Assembly (NCBI GenBank): GCA_015231715.1
Contig: JADGBB010000011.1
Coordinates: forward strand, 1 to 34,134
DNA from: Candidatus Omnitrophota bacterium
Lineage (GTDB): Bacteria > Omnitrophota > Koll11 > Tantalellales > Tantalellaceae
Length of the DNA: 34,134 bases
Reading direction: 5' to 3'
The translations under genes were made by a program, and so were the position numbers. The notes below the pieces were generated by a model. That model saw nothing but the letters and a program-made list of their open reading frames with translations. It was not told the DNA's origin and did no database searches. Below, one piece after another: positions 1 through 7,581 of this stretch; positions within the stretch are counted from its first letter, which is position 1, and the number at the start of each line of letters is the position of its first letter.

Positions 1-2
1 TT

Positions 3-356
3 TACAGGGTTTATTCTATATCCTTAAATGACACGATAGGTGATCTAAAAAAAATAGTTTATTTGACCGGTTTTTCCAGAATACCTGTTTACGAAAATAA
101 CAAGAAATCGATAAAAGGCTTAATAAATGTATATGATGTTTTTTATTCTAGTAAAAAAGATACTGATAAACTTGCCGGATTTTTAAGAGCTCCTGTGCAT
201 GTTAAAGAAACTGATGGATTAGATATCGCACTGGCTCGGCTGCGTCATCAGAAACAGCCAATGGGGATAGTAACAAATGCAGCTAATAATGTTATTGGCA
301 TCATAACTATCGAAGATATTTTGGAAGAAATAGTAGGTGACCTTGAAGACAAATAA
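3..356 (+). CDS. CBS-pair domain protein, CNNM/HlyC/CorC type, C-terminal part
   Basis: The reading frame is open from the first bases, so the gene starts upstream of the window; the TTG at 63 is an internal codon. The visible 117 residues are most of a tandem CBS (Bateman) domain. The segment beginning SRIPVYENN, followed by KGLINVYDVFY, is typical of the first CBS motif in DUF21/CNNM proteins, and IGIITIEDILEEIVGDLEDK is the hallmark end of the second. Family members are membrane proteins in which the CBS pair binds adenine nucleotides and controls a transmembrane domain linked to divalent cation transport. The protein stops directly after the second CBS motif, so the C-terminal CorC_HlyC domain common in this family is missing. 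The membrane part is not visible, so transport function is inferred from the family only. Confidence 0.8.
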   Translation, partial: YRVYSISLNDTIGDLKKIVYLTGFSRIPVYENNKKSIKGLINVYDVFYSSKKDTDKLAGFLRAPVHVKETDGLDIALARLRHQKQPMGIVTNAANNVIGIITIEDILEEIVGDLEDK

Positions 357-395
357 TTTTTTTAAAATTAATTTTTTTAAGCGAATGGAGGTTAA

Positions 396-536
396 ATGAA
401 AAAGCTATTATTTTTGTTTTGCGGTATGGCTGTTTTGTCTTTATTGATGTCCGGCTGCGGAGAGACTTGTAATGGAATTATAAAAGACAGTAAGAGGATA
501 GGAACAGGAATTAAAACTGTTTTTATCCGTGAGTAG
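396..536 (+). CDS. Small entericidin-like lipoprotein
   Basis: This 46-residue ORF has a strong Shine-Dalgarno sequence (GGAGGT at 387-392) just before ATG 396. It starts MKKLLFLF, continues with a hydrophobic stretch and reaches a lipobox-like LLMSGC, with Cys21 as the likely lipidated residue. After it comes CNGIIKDSKRIGTGIKTV, which resembles the short mature part of entericidin-type lipoproteins (a Lys-Asp pair, then Gly and Ile at fixed spacing). Entericidins are tiny envelope lipoproteins linked to stress in proteobacteria; the role here is unknown. It lies 39 bp after the CBS gene and may be co-transcribed with it. The family assignment is tentative; the lipoprotein call is firmer. Confidence 0.6.
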   Translation: MKKLLFLFCGMAVLSLLMSGCGETCNGIIKDSKRIGTGIKTVFIRE

Positions 537-555
537 CTGTTAGTTCCTGAAAAAG

Positions 556-584
556 TTGGCTATTCTGGGGTTATAGTGTAAACT
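556..584 (+). promoter_or_regulatory. Candidate sigma-70 promoter of the FecR-domain gene
   Basis: TTGGCT (556-561), a 17-nt spacer, and TAAACT (579-584). The predicted start near 591 gives a leader of about 40 nt ahead of ATG 632. Only the motif and spacing support this. Confidence 0.45.
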
Positions 585-613
585 TAATAACGAGTAGGGA
601 ATAATAACGAGTA
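585..613 (+). repeat. 12-nt direct repeat in the fecR-type gene leader
   Basis: TAATAACGAGTA occurs at 585-596 and again at 602-613, a 17-nt centre-to-centre distance. It lies between the candidate -10 box and the ribosome binding site of the FecR-domain gene. It could be a regulator site or a chance duplication. Confidence 0.5.
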
Positions 614-631
614 ACAAAAAAGGAAGGAATC

Positions 632-1093
632 ATGAAGATAACTAAAATAATAACTGTAATCTTAGCTGTTTCATTTTTATGTGCAAATTCGCATGCAGAG
701 TTTGCAAAACGAAGCGCAGAAATTGTTGATATGGAAGGGACAGGACAGGTGATAGCACCTAATATGCCGGCTGTTCCGGCTGAAGTCGGAATGGTTTTAA
801 CAGAGGGATATGTAGTTAAGACCGGCGCTGAGTCCTGGATAATGTTTAATCTCGTAAGTGATCAGGAGCCTGCCGATGTTGAAATGAAAGAAAATACAGA
901 AATGTTTTTTTCTGAACTTTTGTTAGACGCCCAGGAGGGAGTACAAAAAACCCTTTTAGATTTAGCTATAGGTGAAATTTTAATAACTTCAAAAAAACTT
1001 CAATCAGAAAAATCGAAATTTGAAGTAAAAACACCTACATCAATAATCGGAGTCAGAGGAACTTCATTTTCGGTTTCAGTTGAAGCAGAATAA
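632..1093 (+). CDS. Exported FecR-domain protein
   Basis: This 153-residue protein has a classic signal peptide (MKITKIITVILAVSFLCANS, then HA before EFAK; cleavage likely after residue 22) and is therefore periplasmic or surface-bound. The mature part fits the FecR-type beta domain: a segment about a raised, charged threshold (GMVLTEGYVVKTGAESW), a variable middle, and the conserved end TPTSIIGVRGTSFSV near residues 134-148. FecR domains in secreted proteins without a sigma/anti-sigma partner are thought to bind ligands or act as envelope sensors; no sigma factor gene is visible here. The Shine-Dalgarno GGAAGG (622-627) supports ATG 632. It is followed by a strong terminator and by a CHASE2-GGDEF gene, so the two may form an envelope sensing pair, which is inference. 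Confidence 0.85.
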   Translation: MKITKIITVILAVSFLCANSHAEFAKRSAEIVDMEGTGQVIAPNMPAVPAEVGMVLTEGYVVKTGAESWIMFNLVSDQEPADVEMKENTEMFFSELLLDAQEGVQKTLLDLAIGEILITSKKLQSEKSKFEVKTPTSIIGVRGTSFSVSVEAE

Positions 1094-1108
1094 TATTTTA
1101 AAAATGTT

Positions 1109-1146
1109 AAATTGGGAACTAATTTTTATAGTTCCCAATTTTTTTT
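1109..1146 (+). terminator. Intrinsic terminator after the FecR-domain gene
   Basis: A perfect 13-bp stem (1109-1121 pairing with 1129-1141, core TTGGGAAC/GTTCCCAA) with a 7-nt loop, followed by a T run to 1146. It rules out a translational start at TTG 1112, which lies inside the stem. The -35 box of the next promoter begins within its T run. Confidence 0.9.
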
Positions 1147-1173
1147 GCCTTCACTAGGGTTAGAGTATATACT
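1145..1173 (+). promoter_or_regulatory. Candidate promoter of the CHASE2-GGDEF gene, predicting a leaderless mRNA
   Basis: TTGCCT (1145-1150), a 17-nt spacer, TATACT (1168-1173). The predicted start is about 1180, only four bases before ATG 1184, and no Shine-Dalgarno sequence precedes that ATG. The promoter abuts the terminator of the upstream gene. Confidence 0.55.
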
Positions 1174-1183
1174 TAAAGCATAT

Positions 1184-2866
1184 ATGAAAACAATAAAAAA
1201 TATATCCATAAATTTTGCTATTTCATTGGTTGTATTCATTTTGTTGTTTCTCATTTCCCAAGGTCCTTTTTTTGATAAATTAGAGTATTTTGCCTCTGAT
1301 ACATTTTTTTCTTTGCGAGGCCCTCAAGAAAAAAATGTGCCGATAATTATAATTCAAATTGCAGACGAAGATATTGCCAAGGTCGGAAGATGGCCTTGGA
1401 AGAGATTGTGGCATGCCGCTATAACAAAAGTATTGTTTGAGCTGGGAGCAGAGTCAATATACTTTGATATGATATTTTCCGAACCTTCTGATGAAAGAGA
1501 TGATAAACTGTTTCAAGCGGCTATGAGTGCGGCCGGAAATGTTTATCTGCCTTATGTTTTTTCATCTAAAGATTATCTGATCGGTGAAGCTCTTTTGCCC
1601 ATAAAAAAATTATCTGAAAATATTAAAGGCATGGGCGCGATGAATGTTTATCCTGACATTGACGGGTCTATCCGCGAAATACAGCTTATATTCACAAATG
1701 ACAAAAATACATATCCTCATATTATTTTGAAGATGGCAATGGATTATCTGAATATGAAATTGAGTGACGTTGGGACAAAGAACATAATTATTTCAAATGA
1801 TAAAGAACGGATAAAGATACCATATAACCATAATTATTCGCTAGTAGTTAATTGGAAAGGAATATGGACAAAATCATTTTACCATTTCAGTTTTGTCGAT
1901 GTGTTAGCCGAATATCAAAAATATATGGACAAAGAACCTACAACTATTGATCTGAGCCTTTTTAAAGACTCAATCTGTCTTGTGGGTGTTACTGCTTTCG
2001 GACTTTATGATATTAAGCCGATACCAATTCAGCCGGAGTATCCAGGGGTAGGTGTTATCGCTAACGGAATATATACCATTATCAGTAAAAATTTTATTAG
2101 GGATTCATCAGTTTATATTAATTTAGCCCTTCTTTTTTTAATGACCATCATCCCTGCTTTTTTTCTTTTAGGAAAAAAACCTTTGCTTGAAACAATGTTA
2201 GTTTTGCTTTCTGTTGTATTGTATGTAGTTTTATTGTATGTCGTATTTTTGAAAAATTATCGCCTGATCATAACTACACCGTTATTGGGTACGCTTATTA
2301 GTTCTATTTGCGTCGGCTTCTATAATTTTGTAATAACTTCAGGCGAAAAACAAAATCTTTTCAGCATGGCTATAACTGACGGATTAACGGGACTATCGAA
2401 TATACGATACTTCAAAATGTTATTAGATACCGAAATTAAAAAGTTCCGTTCCGGGATGGCAAAACCATTTGTTGTAACTTTGTCAGATATTGATCATTTT
2501 AAAAAATTTAATGATAAATACGGGCATCAGGTTGGCGATAAAGTATTAAAAGAGGTTGCAAAAACTTTACAAAATTCTGTCAGAACAACGGATGTCGTTG
2601 CCAGGTATGGAGGAGAGGAAATGATAATTCTTCTTCGCGGAAGCGATCTTAAAATGGGTCTTACTATTACTGAAAAAATGAGGAATAACCTTGAGAATAG
2701 TAACATCCAAGATGGCGCTAATACATATTCTGTAACAGCTTCTTTTGGCGTTGCATCTATTAAGCCCGGAGATACTCTTGATAGTTTAATAAAAAGGGCG
2801 GACGATGCACTTTATAAAAGTAAAGAAGACGGCAGAAACTGTGTCCGTACTTTAGAAAATATATAG
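1184..2866 (+). CDS. CHASE2-domain diguanylate cyclase
   Basis: A membrane sensor that should make c-di-GMP from two GTP. Residue numbers count from ATG 1184 (560 residues). One N-terminal membrane helix (about 8-25) is followed by an extracytoplasmic CHASE2 domain (about 30-310) with the typical VGRWPWKR near 67 and YFDMIFSEP. Three helices follow (about 308-330, 338-359, 362-385), then a GGDEF domain (about 395-555). The GGDEF domain begins ITDGLTGLSN, has the metal-binding SDIDHFKKFND segment, and carries GGEEM at the active loop, a variant compatible with catalysis. RTTD five residues before it matches an RxxD inhibitory site, so product feedback is likely. Frame continuity would allow a TTG start at 1112, but that lies within a terminator stem, so ATG 1184 is preferred. 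The CHASE2 ligand is unknown. Confidence 0.9.
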   Translation: MKTIKNISINFAISLVVFILLFLISQGPFFDKLEYFASDTFFSLRGPQEKNVPIIIIQIADEDIAKVGRWPWKRLWHAAITKVLFELGAESIYFDMIFSEPSDERDDKLFQAAMSAAGNVYLPYVFSSKDYLIGEALLPIKKLSENIKGMGAMNVYPDIDGSIREIQLIFTNDKNTYPHIILKMAMDYLNMKLSDVGTKNIIISNDKERIKIPYNHNYSLVVNWKGIWTKSFYHFSFVDVLAEYQKYMDKEPTTIDLSLFKDSICLVGVTAFGLYDIKPIPIQPEYPGVGVIANGIYTIISKNFIRDSSVYINLALLFLMTIIPAFFLLGKKPLLETMLVLLSVVLYVVLLYVVFLKNYRLIITTPLLGTLISSICVGFYNFVITSGEKQNLFSMAITDGLTGLSNIRYFKMLLDTEIKKFRSGMAKPFVVTLSDIDHFKKFNDKYGHQVGDKVLKEVAKTLQNSVRTTDVVARYGGEEMIILLRGSDLKMGLTITEKMRNNLENSNIQDGANTYSVTASFGVASIKPGDTLDSLIKRADDALYKSKEDGRNCVRTLENI

Positions 2867-2951
2867 TTGAAATCTATTTCGGCTTTTGGCATAAAGGATA
2901 TAAAACTAAACTAAAAATAAACTTACATTTGAAATCCCAAAAAAAAATTAC

Positions 2952-3218
2952 ATATAAGTACGGATGAGTCAGTTAGTACTTTTTCTGACACGGGATCTAA
3001 AAATGCCTATAGCTCCCTAATCATCAGAAAAAGTACTAACTGACTCATCCTAGCTTGATGCGAATTATTAAAAGACAAACGAACGTACTCAACAAAAAAT
3101 TTGTGTACGAAAAAATTTTTGGGTGACGCGGTGTAAACTTTGTGTGTTTTGTAAAAACACACAAAGTTTGAACGGCGGCAGGACCCGAAAATTTTTCGGT
3201 ACATGGATCTACTTATAT
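2952..3218. mobile_element. Nested inverted-repeat element, MITE-like
   Basis: The stretch is bounded by a perfect 9-bp inverted repeat, ATATAAGTA at 2952-2960 and TACTTATAT at 3210-3218. Inside are a perfect 27-bp inverted repeat (2962-2988 with 3024-3050, 35-nt loop) and a second palindrome: arms 3104-3124 and 3183-3203 match at 18 of 21 positions and enclose a perfect 16-bp hairpin (3135-3150 with 3154-3169, 3-nt loop). No coding sequence is supported. This architecture fits a non-autonomous transposable element or a structured intergenic repeat. No clear target-site duplication was found and no other copy is in the window, so mobility is not shown. Confidence 0.55.
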
Positions 3219-3271
3219 TAATTATAAATGTTCCAGAATAATTTTATATTTTCTATTGTTAGTGATTTAAT

Positions 3272-3297
3272 TTTTGTTTAATCTTTTGTTTAATCTT
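3272..3297 (+). repeat. Tandem repeat upstream of the purF promoter
   Basis: The 14-mer TTTTGTTTAATCTT occurs at 3272-3285 and 3284-3297, a 12-nt period. It ends six bases before the -35 box of the purF promoter, a place where an activator or repressor could bind. Confidence 0.5.
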
Positions 3298-3302
3298 TGG
3301 TC

Positions 3303-3331
3303 TTGACTACAATCAGTGGTCGCACTATAAT
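3303..3331 (+). promoter_or_regulatory. Consensus sigma-70 promoter of the purine operon
   Basis: TTGACT (3303-3308), a 17-nt spacer, and a perfect TATAAT (3326-3331). The predicted start near 3338 leaves a leader of about 36 nt, too short for a purine or ZTP riboswitch, so control by a protein at or near the promoter is more likely. Confidence 0.8.
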
Positions 3332-3373
3332 ACTTCCTTCTAATCATCTTTCTTATAAATAAAGGATTTAATT

Positions 3374-4756
3374 GTGAGCAAAAAAGAATATTGCGGTATT
3401 TTTGGCATATCGGATCACGAACTTGCTGTTCAACTAACATATTTAGGGTTGTACTCTTTGCAGCATAGGGGAGAAGAATCCTGCGGGATTGCGGTTCATG
3501 ATGGGAAAAAGATACGACAAGTTTTGGGAATGGGGCTTGTGCCTGAGGTCCTTACGAAGGATACTTTAAAAACATTAAAAGGGCGAACAGCTATTGGTCA
3601 TGTCAGATATTCTACTACCGGTTCCAGTATAATTAAAAATGCTCAGCCTTTTCTTATTAATCACCACAAAGCATCTGTTTCTATCGGCCACAACGGTAAT
3701 TTAACTAATGCGGTTGTTCTAAGAAGATCACTTGAAAAGCAAGGTTCAATTTTTCAGACTACTATGGATTCTGAAATAGTTTTACATCTTCTTGTCAGGT
3801 CAAAAAAAGAAAACATTGAGGATAGGTTAGCTGAAGCTTTACAGCAAATAGAAGGCTCTTACTCCATGGTTATTCTTTCTAATGATAAAATCCTTGGAGT
3901 TAGAGATCCTCACGGTTTTAGGCCTTTATGCCTGGGAAAAGTTGATGGCTCATATGTTCTGGCCAGCGAGACTTGCACTTTGGATCTTATAGGTGCGGAA
4001 TTTGTTAGAGAAATAGAGCCGGGAGAGATAGTAACAATAAGCAAAAATTCTATTAAATCCATAAAACCTTTCAAGAAAACACCTACTTCAAATTGTATTT
4101 TTGAATTCATATATTTTGCTCGTCCTGACAGCAGGATCTTTAATGACAGTGTTTATATGGTCAGAGAACGTCTAGGGATGAAGCTGGCTGAAGAATTTCC
4201 TGTACCTGATGCTGATATGGTAATTTCTATACCTGACTCAGGGAATTATGCGGCACTAGGATATTCGAAAAAAAGCGGAATACCATTTGAGTTTGGTATG
4301 ATAAGAAATCATTATGTCGGAAGGACTTTTATAAAGCCCTCGCAAGAAATGCGTGATCATGGTGTGAAGATCAAGCTTAACCCGATAAAAGATGTATTGT
4401 ACGGAAAAAAAATAGTTGTTGTTGAAGATTCCATTGTTCGCCGGACAACGACAGAAAGCAGAATAAAAACATTGAGGGAAGCCGGCGCTAAAGAAATACA
4501 TATGCGTATCAGTTGTCCTCCGATTAAATTTCCATGTTTTTACGGTATTGATTTCCCGTCAAGAAAAGAATTAATAGCGAATAATTTATCAGTTGAAAAA
4601 ACCGCTGATTTCATAGGGGTTGATTCACTTAAATATTTAAGTATCGAAGGAATGATGGATGCGGTCAGTCCTCAAAAAGGATTTTGTTTGGCCTGCTTTA
4701 ATGGAAATTATCCTACTAAAATTAATTTGAAAAAAGGGAAATGTTCGTTGGGGTAG
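3374..4756 (+). CDS. purF: Amidophosphoribosyltransferase
   Basis: First enzyme of de novo purine synthesis: it moves glutamine amide nitrogen to PRPP to give phosphoribosylamine. The 460-residue protein starts at GTG 3374, seven bases after AAAGGA (3361-3366). Residues 1-6 (MSKKEY) would be a short propeptide, exposing Cys7 of CGIFG as the N-terminal nucleophile of the Ntn glutaminase; YSLQHRGEESCGI and the GHNGNLTN segment confirm that domain. The phosphoribosyltransferase half has the PRPP loop VVVEDSIVRRTTT near residues 347-359. Cysteines in NCIFEF, KFPCFYGIDF and CLAC fit the four ligands of the 4Fe-4S cluster in Bacillus-type PurF, so this is an iron-sulphur form. It is the promoter-proximal gene of the operon, 68 bp before the isocitrate dehydrogenase gene. 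Confidence 0.97.
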   Translation: MSKKEYCGIFGISDHELAVQLTYLGLYSLQHRGEESCGIAVHDGKKIRQVLGMGLVPEVLTKDTLKTLKGRTAIGHVRYSTTGSSIIKNAQPFLINHHKASVSIGHNGNLTNAVVLRRSLEKQGSIFQTTMDSEIVLHLLVRSKKENIEDRLAEALQQIEGSYSMVILSNDKILGVRDPHGFRPLCLGKVDGSYVLASETCTLDLIGAEFVREIEPGEIVTISKNSIKSIKPFKKTPTSNCIFEFIYFARPDSRIFNDSVYMVRERLGMKLAEEFPVPDADMVISIPDSGNYAALGYSKKSGIPFEFGMIRNHYVGRTFIKPSQEMRDHGVKIKLNPIKDVLYGKKIVVVEDSIVRRTTTESRIKTLREAGAKEIHMRISCPPIKFPCFYGIDFPSRKELIANNLSVEKTADFIGVDSLKYLSIEGMMDAVSPQKGFCLACFNGNYPTKINLKKGKCSLG

Positions 4757-4824
4757 TCGTGAACTCGTTGGTCTTTAGTTATTGCTTTGTTGACGGGAGA
4801 TTAAAAAGGTTAGGAGAAGGATAA

Positions 4825-6042
4825 ATGGGAAACACAGAAAATATTAAAAAAGCTAGTGCACATTTTGAGGTTATTCTTGAAGAACAGCTTGCCAGAATCG
4901 AACGTATGAAACAAGACGATATCTGGACTGACTATTCAACGCTTGATCCAATTATTGTCGGTATTTGTGCGGGAGACGGGATAGGTGAAAAAATTTCATT
5001 ACATGCTCAAAGAGTTCTTGAATATATGCTTAAATCTGAAAAAGAAAACGGGAAAGTAGAGTTCAGGGTCATAAATGGTTTAACCATTGAGAATAGGGCT
5101 AAAGTTATGAAAGCTATTCCTGTTGATGTGCTTGCTGAGATCAAAGCATGTCATGTAACCCTTAAGGGGCCTACAACAACGCCTCAAGAAGGCGATAATT
5201 GGCCTAATATCGAAAGTGCTAATGTCGCGATAAGAAAAGAGCTGGACCTTTTCGCTAATGTAAGACCGGTAATAGTGCCTAAAGATAACATTGATTGGAT
5301 ATTTTTTCGTGAAAATACGGAAGGCGAATATATTCTTGGTTCAAGAGGAGTAAATGTCGGGGAAGATCTAAGCATAGATTTTAAAGCCATAACTGAGCAG
5401 GGATCTGAACGTATTATAAGAATGGCTTTTGAATATGCCAAAAAAAATAATATTAAACGAGTAACTGTTGTAACAAAGGCGAATGTTGTAAAAACTACAG
5501 ACGGTAGATTTTCAAGAACGGCCAAAAGAATTGCCAAGGAATATGCAAAATACGGCATTGAATCAGATGAATGGTATATAGACATAATGACCGCTAAACT
5601 TTTAGATCCTGAACGAAGATCAGACTTTAAGGTTATGGTAATGCCTAATCTTTACGGCGATATTCTGACTGACGAAGCCGCTCAATTGCAGGGCGGGGTA
5701 GGAACGGCCGGAAGCGCTAATATCGGCAAGAAGTGGGCTATGTTTGAAGCCATACATGGTTCAGCTCCAAGAATGGTCAAAGAAGGGCGGGATATTTACG
5801 CTGATCCTTTTTCAATGATTAGAGCAAGTGCTATGCTGCTTCGTCATATCGGTTACCCGGAACGAGCAAAGAAGCTTGAGATGGCGCTGGAAATATGCGG
5901 CCAATATGAAAAGAAGTATGTTATTACCGGCAGAGATACAGGTGCTACAGGCGACGAAATTACAACTTATCTGCTTGATTGGATCGATAATAAGGACCTT
6001 GAAAAAAAATATAATAAATTTGTAAAGGAATCAAATGGATAA
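4825..6042 (+). CDS. Isocitrate/isopropylmalate dehydrogenase family, probably isocitrate dehydrogenase
   Basis: A 405-residue beta-decarboxylating dehydrogenase that should oxidise isocitrate to 2-oxoglutarate. Seen directly: the substrate segment SANVAIRKELDLFANVRP (Ser, Asn and Arg as in isocitrate dehydrogenase), ENTEGEY near residue 165, the metal-binding YGDILTDEAAQLQGG near 279 and the cofactor loop EAIHGSAP. ENTEGEY favours isocitrate over isopropylmalate, though homoisocitrate is possible. The two residues after GSAP are Arg-Met, neither the Lys-Tyr usual for NADP nor the Asp-Ile usual for NAD, so cofactor preference cannot be read. About 35 extra N-terminal residues precede the core. 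AGGAG at 4812-4816 supports the start. It sits between purF and guaA and overlaps guaA by 8 bp, so it is clearly co-transcribed with the purine genes. Confidence 0.85.
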   Translation: MGNTENIKKASAHFEVILEEQLARIERMKQDDIWTDYSTLDPIIVGICAGDGIGEKISLHAQRVLEYMLKSEKENGKVEFRVINGLTIENRAKVMKAIPVDVLAEIKACHVTLKGPTTTPQEGDNWPNIESANVAIRKELDLFANVRPVIVPKDNIDWIFFRENTEGEYILGSRGVNVGEDLSIDFKAITEQGSERIIRMAFEYAKKNNIKRVTVVTKANVVKTTDGRFSRTAKRIAKEYAKYGIESDEWYIDIMTAKLLDPERRSDFKVMVMPNLYGDILTDEAAQLQGGVGTAGSANIGKKWAMFEAIHGSAPRMVKEGRDIYADPFSMIRASAMLLRHIGYPERAKKLEMALEICGQYEKKYVITGRDTGATGDEITTYLLDWIDNKDLEKKYNKFVKESNG

Positions 6043-7576
6043 TGAAGGGATATTAATAGTCGATTTTGGATCACAATATGTACAGCTTATTGCAAGAAGA
6101 ATTCGTGAACATAAAGTCCATTCAAAAGTAGTTCCTCCGAATATAAAGTTATCAGAAGTAAAAAAACTAAATCCCAAAGGAATTATTTTTTCCGGCGGGC
6201 CATCAAGTGTATACGATAAAGGCGCGCCTTCATACGATAAGAACATTTTAGATCTTGGTATACCTATTTTAGGTATATGTTACGGAATGCAGTTGATCGG
6301 TAAGCTTTCCGGAGGGACAATACGCAAGAGCGGGAAAAGAGAGTACGGAAGAACTGCAGTAACTTTTGATACTGATAATCAACTATTTAAAGATATTTCT
6401 AGGACCTCTATATCATGGATGAGCCATCGCGATAAAATTTGGAAACTGCCTAAGGGTTTCAAACCCATTGCATCAAGCTCTAATACTAAAGTTGCATCTT
6501 TTTCTAATGAAACTAAAAAGATCTATGGTGTTCAATTTCATCCGGAAGTAGTTCATACCGAGGAGGGTTCTGCTATACTTAAAAACTTTTTGTTCAATGT
6601 ATGTGAATGTGAACAAAATTGGACAATGAAGTCGTTTATAAAACATAAAGTCGATGAAATAAAAAAGCAAGTTGGAGATAAATCGGTAATACTTGGGCTA
6701 TCGGGCGGGGTTGACTCATCCGTAGCCGCGGTTCTTTTACACAAGGCGCTAGGAAAAAAACTGCAGTGCATATTTGTTGACAACGGTCTTTTGCGTAAAA
6801 ATGAAGTTGAAAGAGTTAAGACAATGTTCACTAAACACATCAAACTTAACCTTATTGTTATAGATGCTGAAAAATTATTTATATCCAAATTAAAAGGCGT
6901 GTCAGATCCTGAAAAGAAAAGAAAGATCATCGGCAAAGAATTTATAACAGTTTTTGAGAAAGCCGCTAAAAAAATAAAAAATGCTGATTTTTTAGCGCAG
7001 GGAACGCTGTACCCGGATGTTATTGAAAGCCAAAGTTTTTTTGGAGGCCCGTCAAAGACAATAAAATCTCATCACAATGTCGGAGGGCTGCCGAAAAAAA
7101 TGGGATTGAAACTGGTAGAGCCATTAAGAGATCTTTTTAAAGATGAAGTAAGAGCTGTAGGAAAAGAACTCGGATTAAAGGAACAAATTACCGAGCGTCA
7201 GCCTTTTCCGGGACCCGGTTTGGCAGTAAGGCTTTTGGGTCCAATAAACAGGGAACATTTGCGGATACTCAAGGAAGTTGACTGGATAATTATTGATGTT
7301 GCTAAAAAGCATGGGATATATCAAAAGACTTGGCAGATCTTTGGCGTACTTCTTCCTATAAAAAGTGTCGGTGTGATGGGTGATATGCGTACATATGAGA
7401 ATACTGCCGTAATTAGAGCTGTTACCAGCGTTGATGGTATGACTGCAGATTGGGCGAAAATCCCTTATGAAGTTCTTGAAGAAATGTCGAATAAAATAAT
7501 AAATAACGTTGAAGGGGTTAACCGCGTTGTATATGATATAAGCAGTAAACCTCCAAGCACTATAGAATGGGAGTAA
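6035..7576 (+). CDS. guaA: GMP synthase (glutamine-hydrolysing)
   Basis: Converts XMP to GMP using ATP and glutamine. The 513-residue protein shows the full architecture. A class I glutaminase has the nucleophile Cys82 in GICYGMQ, with His169 and Glu171 in FHPEVVHTEEG. The ATP pyrophosphatase domain carries the P-loop LGLSGGVDSS near residue 222. The C-terminal dimerisation domain ends PPSTIEWE, the typical terminus. AAAGGA at 6024-6029 precedes ATG 6035, which overlaps the end of the dehydrogenase gene. The next gene begins five bases after its stop codon. Confidence 0.97.
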   Translation: MDNEGILIVDFGSQYVQLIARRIREHKVHSKVVPPNIKLSEVKKLNPKGIIFSGGPSSVYDKGAPSYDKNILDLGIPILGICYGMQLIGKLSGGTIRKSGKREYGRTAVTFDTDNQLFKDISRTSISWMSHRDKIWKLPKGFKPIASSSNTKVASFSNETKKIYGVQFHPEVVHTEEGSAILKNFLFNVCECEQNWTMKSFIKHKVDEIKKQVGDKSVILGLSGGVDSSVAAVLLHKALGKKLQCIFVDNGLLRKNEVERVKTMFTKHIKLNLIVIDAEKLFISKLKGVSDPEKKRKIIGKEFITVFEKAAKKIKNADFLAQGTLYPDVIESQSFFGGPSKTIKSHHNVGGLPKKMGLKLVEPLRDLFKDEVRAVGKELGLKEQITERQPFPGPGLAVRLLGPINREHLRILKEVDWIIIDVAKKHGIYQKTWQIFGVLLPIKSVGVMGDMRTYENTAVIRAVTSVDGMTADWAKIPYEVLEEMSNKIINNVEGVNRVVYDISSKPPSTIEWE

Positions 7577-7581
7577 AATTA

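Noticed and set aside
1112..1183. Longer N-terminus of the CHASE2-GGDEF protein from TTG 1112
   Set aside because: The codons lie in a strong terminator stem and T run, there is no ribosome binding site, and the first membrane helix starts right after ATG 1184.
3007..3204. 65-residue minus-strand ORF between the cyclase and purF
   Set aside because: It is a by-product of the nested inverted repeats; the peptide has no domain-like character and no ribosome binding site was evident.
3332..3373. Purine or ZTP riboswitch upstream of purF
   Set aside because: The predicted leader is only about 36 nt and holds no aptamer-like structure.
5184..5585. 133-residue minus-strand ORF inside the dehydrogenase gene
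   Set aside because: It lies antisense to conserved active-site codons of the dehydrogenase and has no recognisable motif; other antisense frames in purF, guaA, purSL and the giant gene were dropped for the same reason.
7567..7581. Start of purSL at ATG 7567, overlapping guaA
   Set aside because: GGGAG at 7569-7573 is ideally placed for ATG 7582, and nothing suitable precedes 7567; the earlier start cannot be excluded but is less likely.
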